A DNA stretch of 12,160 bases from an uncultured Chlorobiota bacterium (GTDB lineage Bacteria; Bacteroidota; Kapaibacteriia; OLB7): NCBI GenBank assembly GCA_946481475.1, contig CAMLOB010000059.1, positions 1 through 12,160 of the forward strand. The letters run 5' to 3'. A program made the position numbers and the translations under genes. Of the stretch, positions 6,010-12,160 are shown one piece after another; the first letter of the stretch is position 1, and each line of letters begins with the position of its first letter. The notes beneath the pieces are model-generated. The model searched no databases and was not told where the DNA came from. It saw only the letters and a list, made by a program, of their open reading frames with translations.

Positions 6010-7074
6010 CTACCGAAGATCGGGGAGCGAATCGTTCGGAAGCGAGTCGGTGATCTGATCGGCCGGGGTTGATTGTGCGTCGGTGGAATCGATGCGTTGC
6101 CATGTGCTGTCCAGATCGTTCATGTTCAGACTGTCGTCGGTTGTGGCGGGATCTCCGAACAGACCGAACTCGAATCCTCCCCAGATGCCGCCGCCGATCA
6201 GGACCGCGCCGATCAGCACAATACCGCCGATACCGAGTTTTCCTTTCCCTTTACTTTCCCCCCCGGCATTCACCCCGGGACCGGTCGGGGGACCGCTTGC
6301 AAGGTCGTCCCTTTCGGTCACCTCCGCCAGAATCAACGTCACGTTATCCCGTCCCCCACCGTCGAGAGCCCCCTCGATCAACGAATCCCCCTTCGCCTCC
6401 GGACTCCAGTCCGAAGCCAGAATCCGCTCGATCTCCCGGTCATCAATCATACCGCTCAGTCCGTCGGTGCAAAGCAGAAGGATGTCCCCGGTCTCAAGTG
6501 CGAGAGAAAAGACATCGGGTCGCAGCGGCTCCCTCGTGCCGATTGCCTGACTCAGCATATTCCGTCGCGGGTGGGACTCGGCCTCCTCCGGCGTCAACTC
6601 TCCCCGCTCCACCATCTCGGCCACCACTCCGTGGTCCCGCGTGATCTGTTCAAGTCTGCCGTCGTGCAGCAGGTACCCCCGGCTGTCGCCGAGATTGATC
6701 AGAAGTCCCTCCCCCCCCCGCACCCAGACCGCCACAAGGGTTGTCCCCATCCCCTTCAGCGACTCCTCAAGTTGGGCCCGGCTCACCACCGCATCGTTTG
6801 CGGCATCCAGAGCACGGCGCATCCCCTCTTCGGAAATTTCTCTCTCCTCCTCAAGTCGGGCCGTAAACGTATCGGCGGCGATCCGGCTTGCCTCCTTTCC
6901 CCCCTTATGTCCTCCCATCCCGTCGGCCACCACCAGCAACGTTCCGCCATAGAGATTGCTCCGGACGACATAGTAGTCCTGATTCTCCTGGCGGTGCAGA
7001 CCGATATGCGTGCGGGAGACGACCGCAACCTGCTGTCGGGAATTTCTGTCGTTATGGTCTCTGCCGTCGGTCAT
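6010..7074 (-). CDS. Membrane-anchored PP2C-family Ser/Thr protein phosphatase
   Basis: It removes phosphate from Ser/Thr residues, presumably on targets of the neighbouring kinase. The 354 residues contain the metal-dependent PP2C fold (about 15-252): HRQENQD (27-33), ADGMGGH (50-56), GMGTT (108-112), NLGDSRGYL (127-135), ITRDHGVV (144-151), CTDGLSGMI (202-210) and GGGRDNVT (239-246). The metal-binding aspartates 33, 51, 204 and 243 are all present, so it should be active. A Gly/Lys-rich linker is followed by one transmembrane segment (about 281-300) and an Asp/Ser/Thr-rich extracytoplasmic tail (307-354). This resembles the PstP layout of actinobacteria. It begins 21 bases after the kinase stop codon, behind AGGATC, pointing to one transcript. 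Confidence 0.95.
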   Translation of the reverse strand: MTDGRDHNDRNSRQQVAVVSRTHIGLHRQENQDYYVVRSNLYGGTLLVVADGMGGHKGGKEASRIAADTFTARLEEEREISEEGMRRALDAANDAVVSRAQLEESLKGMGTTLVAVWVRGGEGLLINLGDSRGYLLHDGRLEQITRDHGVVAEMVERGELTPEEAESHPRRNMLSQAIGTREPLRPDVFSLALETGDILLLCTDGLSGMIDDREIERILASDWSPEAKGDSLIEGALDGGGRDNVTLILAEVTERDDLASGPPTGPGVNAGGESKGKGKLGIGGIVLIGAVLIGGGIWGGFEFGLFGDPATTDDSLNMNDLDSTWQRIDSTDAQSTPADQITDSLPNDSLPDLR

Positions 7075-7095
7075 TGATCCTGTTCTGTCGGGACT

Positions 7096-8961
7096 CTATT
7101 CCGAAAGACTGAAATCGGTCAGCTTGAGGTCCTCCCCCGGTGCAAAGGTAAAGCGTGCGGTCATCTCCTTCTGCGTAAATCCGTCACTCTTGACCAGCGT
7201 CACCACCGCTGTCGGTCCGTTGACGGAGAACTTCCTCAGGCTGACGCTCCCCTCGACCAGTTCGGCGGGGAACCCACCCGACTTCCCCTTCAGTTCGTCC
7301 GAGGCGTACTGCATCCAGGCTTGTCCCCCCTTGTCGCTGTTGATCAGCACCAGCATCGCCTCGACCGCCGAGCGCATCGAGGAAGAACTCGGCAATGCCG
7401 GTTCCTCGTCAGCCGGATTTTCCACACTGTCCCGTACATCGGTCGTGTCCGCCGCAGTGGTATCCGGAGCCGGAGGAGGAATATCGTTCCGCCGGATCGC
7501 CTGCTGTCGTTCGCGGACGATCAACCAGTCATCATCGAATCGCCTGACGGTCAGATCGTGAATCGCCTCCCCTTTCAGAATCGTCCCGTCATCTTTCAGA
7601 CGTTCGTATGTAATGATCCACTGCGTCGTGAAGGTCGAATCATTGGTGACGTTCACGCGGTTGACCTCCACTTCAAGTCGCTCGGTCCGTTCGATCCGGG
7701 CAAAGAACTTCTCGTAATCCTCACCGATCGCCTCGCGCCCCACATTCCGCATCCGGAAGAAGGAGACCCCTTCGTCGGCGTACAGGGTCGTCAGGGCCGG
7801 CACGTTCCCGTCGTAGGAGAACCGTTTGTAATCGGCGGCGAGTTCCCTGGAGAGTTCCTGCGCACGCTCCTTCGTCAGGGGAGCGGCATTCTCCCGCTGA
7901 TTCTGCTGATACCAGGTGTAGCCGAAATAGCCCCCGACGGCCAGAACCAGCAGGACAACCGTGACAATCAATCCGACGTTCCCGGACTTCTCATCCTCGG
8001 ACTCGACCGGGGTTCGCACAGGAGGAGGAGACTGGGGGATCGGGGAATGACCTTCCGGTTGTGACGGTCGGGCCGGACCACCCAGCACAACGGTGGCGTC
8101 AGGATCGACCAGCGGAGTCCACTTCGTCTCATCGACAACCTCCAGCGCGCCGAGGAATTCCGCCGCACCGGAAAACCGCTCGGCCGGGTTCCTTGCCGTC
8201 GCCTTCCTGATGATCGCAATCGCTCCGTCCGGCACCCGGGGAACAACCGTGCGGGGATCGGGAAGGTCCTGATTCAGGATCTTTCCGATCACCTCGGCAT
8301 AGTGTGCCGGCGTCTCCTCGGTCCGCGAGAACGGTTTCCTGCCGGTCAGCATCTCGAAAAGGGTCACGCCGAGCGACCAGATATCGGTCCGGTAGTCGAT
8401 GGCCGATCCCCGGACCTGTTCCGGCGACATGTATTCCGGCGTCCCCAGTCCCTTCTGCGTCCGGGTCTCCCCCTGCTGCCAGGAGAACTTGGCGATGCCG
8501 AAATCGGTCAGCTTTGCGTGACCGTCCGGAGCGATCAGAATATTTACAGGTTTGATGTCGCGATGGATGATGTCGTTTTCGTGCAGATGATGGAGCGCGC
8601 GGAGGACATCCCGCATGATCTCCCTCGCCCGGTTGAAATCAAGCGGACCGGAGTCCCTGATCAGCTTTGCAAGGGAAAGTCCCGGCACATACTCCATCAC
8701 CAGAAAGAATTCATCCCCCTGACGGAACCAGTCGAGAAGGGCCACGATGTTCTCGTGACGCATGTTCTGATGGATCTCCGGCTCGCGCCGCAGCCGGCGT
8801 TCAAAGTCGGGGGCAAGGTCCTCGATCGGGATCACCTTCACGGCCATCTCCTTCCCGTCCTTCACCCGACGGGCCCGCCAGACCTTGCTCATGCCGCCGG
8901 AGCCGATCAGCTCCATCAGTTGATAGCCGTTGACTTCACGTTGTGGTGTCGCGCCGTTCAT
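7096..8961 (-). CDS. Transmembrane Ser/Thr protein kinase with NTF2-like extracytoplasmic domains
   Basis: The kinase domain (about 13-275) is intact and of the PknB/PrkC type: glycine loop GSGGMSKV (20-27), Lys42 in AVKV, Glu60, HRDIKPVN (133-140) with catalytic Asp135, DFG (153-155) and GTPEYMSPEQ (173-182) at the end of the activation loop. A Pro/Ser-rich juxtamembrane stretch (295-325) precedes one transmembrane helix (about 329-347). Outside lies a region (about 364-490) with the helix-then-curved-sheet pattern of an NTF2/SnoaL-like domain (ADYKRFSYDGN, LYADEGVSFF, VGREAIGEDYEKFF, then alternating strands). An Asp/Thr-rich linker (495-525) and a second helix-plus-sheet domain (526-621) follow, perhaps a second NTF2-like fold. 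No PASTA repeats are present. It is the first gene of the module kinase, phosphatase, FHA. Kinase identity is certain; the sensor fold is inferred by eye. Confidence 0.95.
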   Translation of the reverse strand: MNGATPQREVNGYQLMELIGSGGMSKVWRARRVKDGKEMAVKVIPIEDLAPDFERRLRREPEIHQNMRHENIVALLDWFRQGDEFFLVMEYVPGLSLAKLIRDSGPLDFNRAREIMRDVLRALHHLHENDIIHRDIKPVNILIAPDGHAKLTDFGIAKFSWQQGETRTQKGLGTPEYMSPEQVRGSAIDYRTDIWSLGVTLFEMLTGRKPFSRTEETPAHYAEVIGKILNQDLPDPRTVVPRVPDGAIAIIRKATARNPAERFSGAAEFLGALEVVDETKWTPLVDPDATVVLGGPARPSQPEGHSPIPQSPPPVRTPVESEDEKSGNVGLIVTVVLLVLAVGGYFGYTWYQQNQRENAAPLTKERAQELSRELAADYKRFSYDGNVPALTTLYADEGVSFFRMRNVGREAIGEDYEKFFARIERTERLEVEVNRVNVTNDSTFTTQWIITYERLKDDGTILKGEAIHDLTVRRFDDDWLIVRERQQAIRRNDIPPPAPDTTAADTTDVRDSVENPADEEPALPSSSSMRSAVEAMLVLINSDKGGQAWMQYASDELKGKSGGFPAELVEGSVSLRKFSVNGPTAVVTLVKSDGFTQKEMTARFTFAPGEDLKLTDFSLSE

Positions 8962-9431
8962 ATCTGCTTGTGCAATGCTGTTTGTTCCGGAAGAATCGTT
9001 CCGGTTCGGAATGTGTGATCGCGGATTACTGCCGGGACGGTATTACCCTTCCCCCTGTTCATTCCATCCTGTTCTTCAACCGTTATCGGAGAACATTCGT
9101 TCAATCGCTCCATCTTGCGCCGGGAATCACTGCTTTTTGCCGCCGGACGCCTTTGCTGAAGGGGTATACCGCAAAGTGAGGGTAAACAGGCGAGGGGCAA
9201 AGGTTTTTCCCCCTACGATCCCCGAATGCCCATCCTCCCCGACACACTCTATAAACTCTTCCCTCCATGAACTCTACGAACACCTCTCCACGACCTCTCC
9301 CCCAACTTTTTACGATCAGCATCGCTCACACGCATCGTCGGATTGTCTGTTACGCCTATATTCCGGCGGAGACAGAGGGACGAACCGATGCTTCCGGATG
9401 AGTTGCAACAGAGGGACACAATATACAGGGG
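8962..9431. other. 470-base divergent intergenic region
   Basis: This gap separates the minus-strand kinase start from the plus-strand methyltransferase start, so it should carry both promoters; no pair of -35/-10 boxes with normal spacing is clear to me. Short open frames cross it but have no protein-like composition or ribosome sites. No tRNA-like or heptanucleotide repeat sequence is seen. The one structure is a hairpin: CTTTGC (9151-9156) pairs with GCAAAG (9171-9176), enclosing the palindrome GGTATACC (9163-9170). Confidence 0.5.
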
Positions 9432-10091
9432 ATGAAAGGAACACCGCTGAACGACAGACTGGTCGACTACATGATCGACCTTTTTCCGAGTGAAGACAAC
9501 CTGTTGAGGGAATTGCTGGAGGAGGCCGAGAGGGCCGGTATCCCGCCGATACAGATCAGTCCGGAACAGGGAACATTTCTCGGTGTGTTTCTCCGGGCAA
9601 TCGGTGCCCGCAGGGTGATCGAGATCGGAACGCTCGGCGGATACAGTGCCATCGTGATGGCACGCGCCCTTCCGGAAGGGGGACACGTCGACACTCTGGA
9701 GATCGATCCTCTCCACGCCGATTTCGCCCGCGACCAGTTCCGCAAGGCCGGACTCCGGGAGAAGATCACACTTCATCTGGGGGCGGGAGTCGATCTGCTG
9801 GAACGGACCCTGAAGGGGAACGAACCCTACGACTTCGCCTTTATCGATGCCGACAAGCCGAGTTACGTCCGGTATGTGGACCTGCTTCTGCCGATGATGC
9901 GTCCCGGCGGAGTGATCGCCGGTGACAACGCCCTGGCCTGGGGGGAAGTGGCCGACGAGAGGAGCGACCGGGAGGACGTACAGGGCATCCGGGCCTTCAA
10001 CCGCTACATGGCCGATCATCCCGACATCGACGCAACGATCGTTCCGGTCGGCGACGGGATGTGCATCGGCGTGGTGAAGGGGAACAACTGA
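9432..10091 (+). CDS. Class I SAM-dependent O-methyltransferase (caffeoyl-CoA OMT-like)
   Basis: The enzyme transfers a methyl group from S-adenosylmethionine to a hydroxyl, usually of a catechol-like substrate, with a divalent metal. At 219 residues it has the family's usual length. SAM-binding motif I is VIEIGTLGGYSAI (62-74), followed by acidic Glu90 in DTLEIDP. FAFIDADKPSYV (136-147) and GDNALAWGEV (164-173) provide the expected metal ligands Asp139, Asp165 and Asn166. The start is fixed by an in-frame TGA upstream and no other start codon between; AGGGG abuts the ATG, an unusually short spacing. It is first in a plus-strand series with the small protein and riboflavin synthase. The substrate cannot be told from sequence. 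Confidence 0.93.
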   Translation: MKGTPLNDRLVDYMIDLFPSEDNLLRELLEEAERAGIPPIQISPEQGTFLGVFLRAIGARRVIEIGTLGGYSAIVMARALPEGGHVDTLEIDPLHADFARDQFRKAGLREKITLHLGAGVDLLERTLKGNEPYDFAFIDADKPSYVRYVDLLLPMMRPGGVIAGDNALAWGEVADERSDREDVQGIRAFNRYMADHPDIDATIVPVGDGMCIGVVKGNN

Positions 10092-10165
10092 ATTCGGCAA
10101 CGATATCACAACAGCTCAGCAACAGATCGGGGACCGATCCGGCTGCGGCAGATTTTATCATAGAG

Positions 10166-10435
10166 ATGACCCAACAGGAATTCTACGAGGAACTGAAAGG
10201 ACTGGCGGCACAGAAGGAAATCAAGGTGCGGCTTGAGGCAGGGGATTTCGAGGGGGGATTGTGTACGGTCGATCACCAGCGGGTGATCCTCATCAACCGG
10301 CGACATCACCAGACCCGGCGCGTCAACGTCCTGGCGCGCGCTCTCTACGAGGTCGGACTCGACGACCTGTATCTGAAACCGGCCCTCCGCGACAGAATAG
10401 AGGATGAAGTGGCGACAAACATGACCGAGGGATAA
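10166..10435 (+). CDS. Small hypothetical protein of 89 residues upstream of ribE
   Basis: I do not recognise a named family. The 89 residues are compact and soluble: a helix (3-17), then IKVRLEAGDFEGGLCTVDHQ (19-38) and RVILINRRHH (39-48), probably a beta-hairpin with a central GGLC, then helices (52-88) with VNVLARALYEVGLDDLYL. No membrane segment or signal peptide is seen. A longer frame from ATG10061 would overlap the methyltransferase and add 35 residues of unstructured composition, so the inner ATG10166 is preferred although its ribosome site is poor. Its stop codon overlaps the strong ribosome site of riboflavin synthase, suggesting coupled translation. A role linked to flavin metabolism is only a guess from position. 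Confidence 0.72.
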   Translation: MTQQEFYEELKGLAAQKEIKVRLEAGDFEGGLCTVDHQRVILINRRHHQTRRVNVLARALYEVGLDDLYLKPALRDRIEDEVATNMTEG

Positions 10436-10440
10436 GGAGG
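10434..10440 (+). promoter_or_regulatory. Strong Shine-Dalgarno site for ribE
   Basis: AAGGAGG lies 10 bases before the riboflavin synthase ATG and overlaps the TAA stop (10433-10435) of the preceding gene. It is the clearest ribosome site of a plus-strand gene in the window; most other starts lack one. Confidence 0.8.
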
Positions 10441-10450
10441 AACCAACGGA

Positions 10451-11038
10451 ATGTTTACAGGATTGGTTGAAGAAATCGGCGAGGTATTCGAGGTCCGGGC
10501 AAACGGCGATGCGATCGACATCACCGTGGCGGCTCATCCGGTGCTGGAGGATCTGCAGATCGACGATTCGATCGCTCTGGACGGCTGCTGCCAGACGGTT
10601 ATCCGGCGGGATGAAGAGACCTTTACGGTGACGGCGGTGGAGGAGACGCTGAAGAAGACGACGCTCGGCTCCTTCGGAGTCGGAACCCGGGTCAATCTGG
10701 AGAGGGCTCTGCGCGTAGGGGATCGCCTTGGCGGACACTTCATGCTGGGACATGTCGACTGTGTCGGGGAGATCATCGAGCGGGAAGATCTGGAAAGTTC
10801 CCGCCTGTTCCGCATCCGGTATCCGGAAGAATTCGCTCCGCTGGTCATCCCGGTCGGCTCCATCGCAATCAACGGCGTCTCGCTGACGACCGCAGAGGTG
10901 GAGGGGAACGCCTGCATGGTCTCGATCATCCCCCATACGCTCGGCGCAACGACCTTCGGCAGACTGAACACCGGAGACCGGGTCAACATCGAGTTCGACA
11001 TGATCGGCAAATACATCCGGAACATGATGCCGCAATAA
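10451..11038 (+). CDS. ribE: Riboflavin synthase, alpha subunit
   Basis: It joins two molecules of 6,7-dimethyl-8-ribityllumazine to give riboflavin and a pyrimidine, the last step of riboflavin synthesis. The 195-residue protein has the expected two tandem lumazine-binding barrels: MFTGLVEEIG (1-10), SIALDGCCQTV (40-50) and ETLKKTTLG (65-73) in the first; GGHFMLGHVDCVGEI (94-108), GSIAINGVSLT (136-146), IPHTLGATTF (160-169) and VNIEFDMIGKYI (178-189) in the second and the C-terminal trimer helix. Two positions differ from common sequences: CCQTV where CLTV is usual, and FMLGHVDC where VQGHVDG is usual. The fold and length are otherwise normal, so activity is expected. No FMN riboswitch is seen upstream; the partner lumazine synthase and ribA/ribB/ribD are not in the window. 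Confidence 0.96.
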   Translation: MFTGLVEEIGEVFEVRANGDAIDITVAAHPVLEDLQIDDSIALDGCCQTVIRRDEETFTVTAVEETLKKTTLGSFGVGTRVNLERALRVGDRLGGHFMLGHVDCVGEIIEREDLESSRLFRIRYPEEFAPLVIPVGSIAINGVSLTTAEVEGNACMVSIIPHTLGATTFGRLNTGDRVNIEFDMIGKYIRNMMPQ

Positions 11039-11040
11039 CA

Positions 11041-11066
11041 TTGCCGTCGCATAGCGGTTACGGCAC
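11041..11066. other. Hairpin block downstream of ribE, shared with gap 2
   Basis: TGCCGT (11042-11047) pairs with ACGGCA (11060-11065); inside, CGC (11048-11050) can pair with GCG (11054-11056). The flanks TTGCCG and CGGCAC match the gap 2 block at 2886-2900. It begins 3 bases after the ribE stop. It may weakly terminate or stabilise the message, but lacks a T-run. Confidence 0.45.
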
Positions 11067-11091
11067 CTCACACCCCTCCTTCATCACCTCG

Positions 11092-11119
11092 ACAATCGGC
11101 AATCGACATTCGTCATTCA
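11092..11119 (+). repeat. Degenerate heptanucleotide array, gap 3 first array
   Basis: Units ACAATCG, GCAATCG, ACATTCG, TCATTCA in strict 7-base phase, preceded in phase by a CG at 11090. It is the same orientation as the right arms of gaps 1 and 2 and follows a C-rich stretch as they do. Confidence 0.78.
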
Positions 11120-11163
11120 CGGGAACCTTCCCCCACTTCCGCTCGTTCCGGATACGAACGGCT

Positions 11164-11198
11164 TTATTCGACATTCTGAAATCGACATTCGACATTTA
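11164..11198 (+). repeat. Degenerate heptanucleotide array, gap 3 second array abutting a start codon
   Basis: Units TTATTCG, ACATTCT, GAAATCG, ACATTCG, ACATTTA place the CG-equivalent step at 11169, 11176, 11183, 11190 and 11197. It ends 3 bases before ATG11202. The phase is shifted by 2 relative to the first array of this gap, so the two are separate. Confidence 0.75.
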
Positions 11199-11201
11199 CC
11201 T

Positions 11202-11972
11202 ATGCCTCGCGCACTCAGATATTACGTCGACGACAACGGGACGAATCTGATCACCAACGACGAGTGGACGGAGATCGCCCGGCTGCAACACTGGTACAAT
11301 TCGGAGTTCATCTGGAGTTGCGACCGGATCGACCTGAAGCGCTACATCCTCTTTCCGAACTACGACCACATGCCGGAGATGCCCTATCGGACGGCACGGT
11401 ATCACTTCCGCAAACGTCTGCTGGCGAAGAAAATCGAGATCGGCAACTGGGTGGAGGCTGTGCAGGCGATGGAGGCCGAAGGGCTGTTTCACGTTCGCTG
11501 GGGGGGAACCCGGGAGAACTCGATTGCCAGCGGCATCACACACGTGGCCGACAACGAATACAATGCCTATCTGCTGTGCGAATTCCTGCTGAAGTGCTCC
11601 ACCATCAGCCGACAATCCGTCTTTACGGTCGAGGACGAGGGACGTTTTGTGTTGCCGGGACGGGCGATGTTCCTCGATGGCGTCGTCCAGGTCTCGGCCG
11701 ACGATCTGGCCGAACTGGAACATAACGTCGAATTGCTGGACGTCCCCCAGGTCTTCTCGGTCGTCAATCATACGAAGTATGACGATCATCCCCGCTTCTC
11801 ACAGAACATCGAGGGCTTTTCCGAACTCGACGAGGCGGAAATCGCTGCGGCAGTCGGAAAGCATGGCGGTCTGGGCTTCGGCGAGAACTACGACACGCAC
11901 TGGGGAGATCACAAGGGGTTGAACCTTCAGCAGCGGGCACGCAAGGTGGAATTGACCGGGGAACGGAAATAG
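11202..11972 (+). CDS. Unrecognised 256-residue soluble protein
   Basis: I do not recognise the family. The protein is soluble, without signal peptide or membrane segment, rich in aromatic, acidic and His residues. Visible blocks: EWTEIARLQHWYNSEFIWSC (21-40), ILFPNYDHMPEMPYRTAR (49-66), a basic helix FRKRLLAKKIEIGNWVEAV (69-87), VRWGGTRENSIASGITHVAD (98-117), a Cys-containing helix LLCEFLLKCS (124-133), GRFVLPGRAMFLDGV (147-161), and a Gly/His/Asp tail GGLGFGENYDTHWGDHKG (222-239). The mixed helix/strand composition and lack of low complexity argue for a folded, real protein. The ATG follows directly on a heptanucleotide array with no Shine-Dalgarno; the frame is open upstream but has no other usual start codon close by. 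The next gene starts 19 bases after its stop. Confidence 0.8.
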   Translation: MPRALRYYVDDNGTNLITNDEWTEIARLQHWYNSEFIWSCDRIDLKRYILFPNYDHMPEMPYRTARYHFRKRLLAKKIEIGNWVEAVQAMEAEGLFHVRWGGTRENSIASGITHVADNEYNAYLLCEFLLKCSTISRQSVFTVEDEGRFVLPGRAMFLDGVVQVSADDLAELEHNVELLDVPQVFSVVNHTKYDDHPRFSQNIEGFSELDEAEIAAAVGKHGGLGFGENYDTHWGDHKGLNLQQRARKVELTGERK

Positions 11973-11991
11973 CTCGTACATTGTGTTGAGG

Positions 11992-12160
11992 ATGTATAGC
12001 AAACCGAACGAAATATGGCTCGACTCCTGCAATCTCTGCGGCTCGGTCGATTATGAACGACTGGACTTCCGCCAGGTGACGCTCCACCGTTGCCGGGTCT
12101 GCGGTCTGGCGCATCATGCCCGGCAGGGGAATCTTCATCGGGCAGACGGCTTCGCAGCGG
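11992..12160 (+). CDS. N-terminus of a protein with a two-CxxC zinc-binding region, cut by window edge
   Basis: Only 56 codons are visible. Residues 13-16 (CNLC) and 34-37 (CRVC) form two CxxC pairs 17 residues apart, in a context CNLCGS...LHRCRVCGL that is typical of the zinc-binding N-terminus found on some class I SAM methyltransferases of sugar and lipid pathways. It could equally be another zinc-ribbon protein, since no catalytic part is visible. GAGG abuts the ATG; GTG11983 in frame is an alternative start three codons upstream. The 19-base gap from the preceding gene suggests a shared transcript. A minus-strand open frame over the same bases has no recognisable motif and was not preferred. 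Confidence 0.7.
   Translation, partial: MYSKPNEIWLDSCNLCGSVDYERLDFRQVTLHRCRVCGLAHHARQGNLHRADGFAA

Noticed and set aside
6073..7077. Plus-strand 334-codon frame opposite the phosphatase
   Set aside because: Shadow of the PP2C gene, which has every catalytic motif.
9192..9234. Intrinsic terminator from the GGGG...CCCC pair near 9195-9217
   Set aside because: The stem is short, the loop long, and no T-run follows on the strand where a gene would end.
9249..10109. Minus-strand 286-codon frame over the methyltransferase
   Set aside because: Antisense of the O-methyltransferase; no recognisable domain.
10092..10165. Possible degenerate copy of the repeat core (AACAGCTCAGCAA near 10120)
   Set aside because: It resembles AACAACTCAGGCAA of gap 1 only with a gap, is short, and has no phased heptamers around it.
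10061..10165. Extended N-terminus of the small protein from ATG10061
   Set aside because: It would overlap the methyltransferase by 31 bases and adds 35 residues of disordered, Gln/Ser-rich composition; the inner ATG fits a compact fold better.
10106..11071. Minus-strand 321-codon frame over the small protein and ribE
   Set aside because: Antisense of riboflavin synthase; the plus strand has clear family motifs and a good ribosome site.
11764..12138. Minus-strand 124-codon frame over the right end
   Set aside because: No motif, and it overlaps two better-supported plus-strand genes, one with two CxxC pairs.

Overview
The window is a gene-dense stretch of bacterial chromosome of moderately high GC, with AT-richer intergenic gaps. 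It has no tRNA, rRNA, CRISPR array, transposase or phage gene. Both ends cut through genes: a UbiD-type decarboxylase at the left and a zinc-ribbon protein at the right. I infer an uncultured Gram-negative lineage, possibly of the FCB superphylum or a neighbouring candidate phylum. The hints are a MutL that carries its own endonuclease motif, Asp/Thr/Ser-rich extracytoplasmic linkers on the signalling proteins, and mostly poor Shine-Dalgarno sites. The taxonomic guess is weak.

Layout. 1-1285 (minus): UbiD family decarboxylase, 3' end missing. 1456-1647 (plus): small single-span membrane protein. 1650-1873: a repeat-rich gap. 1880-2707 (minus): exported FecR-domain protein. 2821-2966: a second repeat-rich gap. 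2971-4941 (minus): DNA mismatch repair MutL. 5081-8961 (minus): a Ser/Thr phosphorylation module read in the order transmembrane kinase, PP2C phosphatase, FhaA-like scaffold, with mutL following in the same direction. 8962-9431: a 470-base divergent intergenic region. 9432-11038 (plus): O-methyltransferase, an 89-aa conserved-looking small protein, and riboflavin synthase alpha subunit. 11041-11199: a third repeat-rich gap. 11202-11972 (plus): an unrecognised 256-aa protein. 11992-12160 (plus): the N-terminus of a protein with two CxxC pairs.

The kinase, phosphatase and FHA protein form a write/erase/read set for protein threonine phosphorylation. The kinase senses the outside with what look like NTF2-like domains instead of PASTA repeats, and its phosphatase is also membrane-anchored. 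The rest is housekeeping: quinone or aromatic decarboxylation, mismatch repair, flavin synthesis.

The most unusual content is non-coding. Three gaps (1650-1873, 2821-2966, 11041-11199) hold a family of degenerate heptanucleotide arrays in which a CG step recurs every 7 bases in strict phase (unit near AATGTCG or, as the inverted arm, ACATTCG). The arrays flank a partly shared core and sit directly downstream of gene 3' ends. In the first gap the module is duplicated as two 63-base copies 106 bases apart. The spacer between them contains a 42-base stretch that aligns with the last 14 sense codons of mutL, as if a module had once been copied together with the tail of the gene before it.
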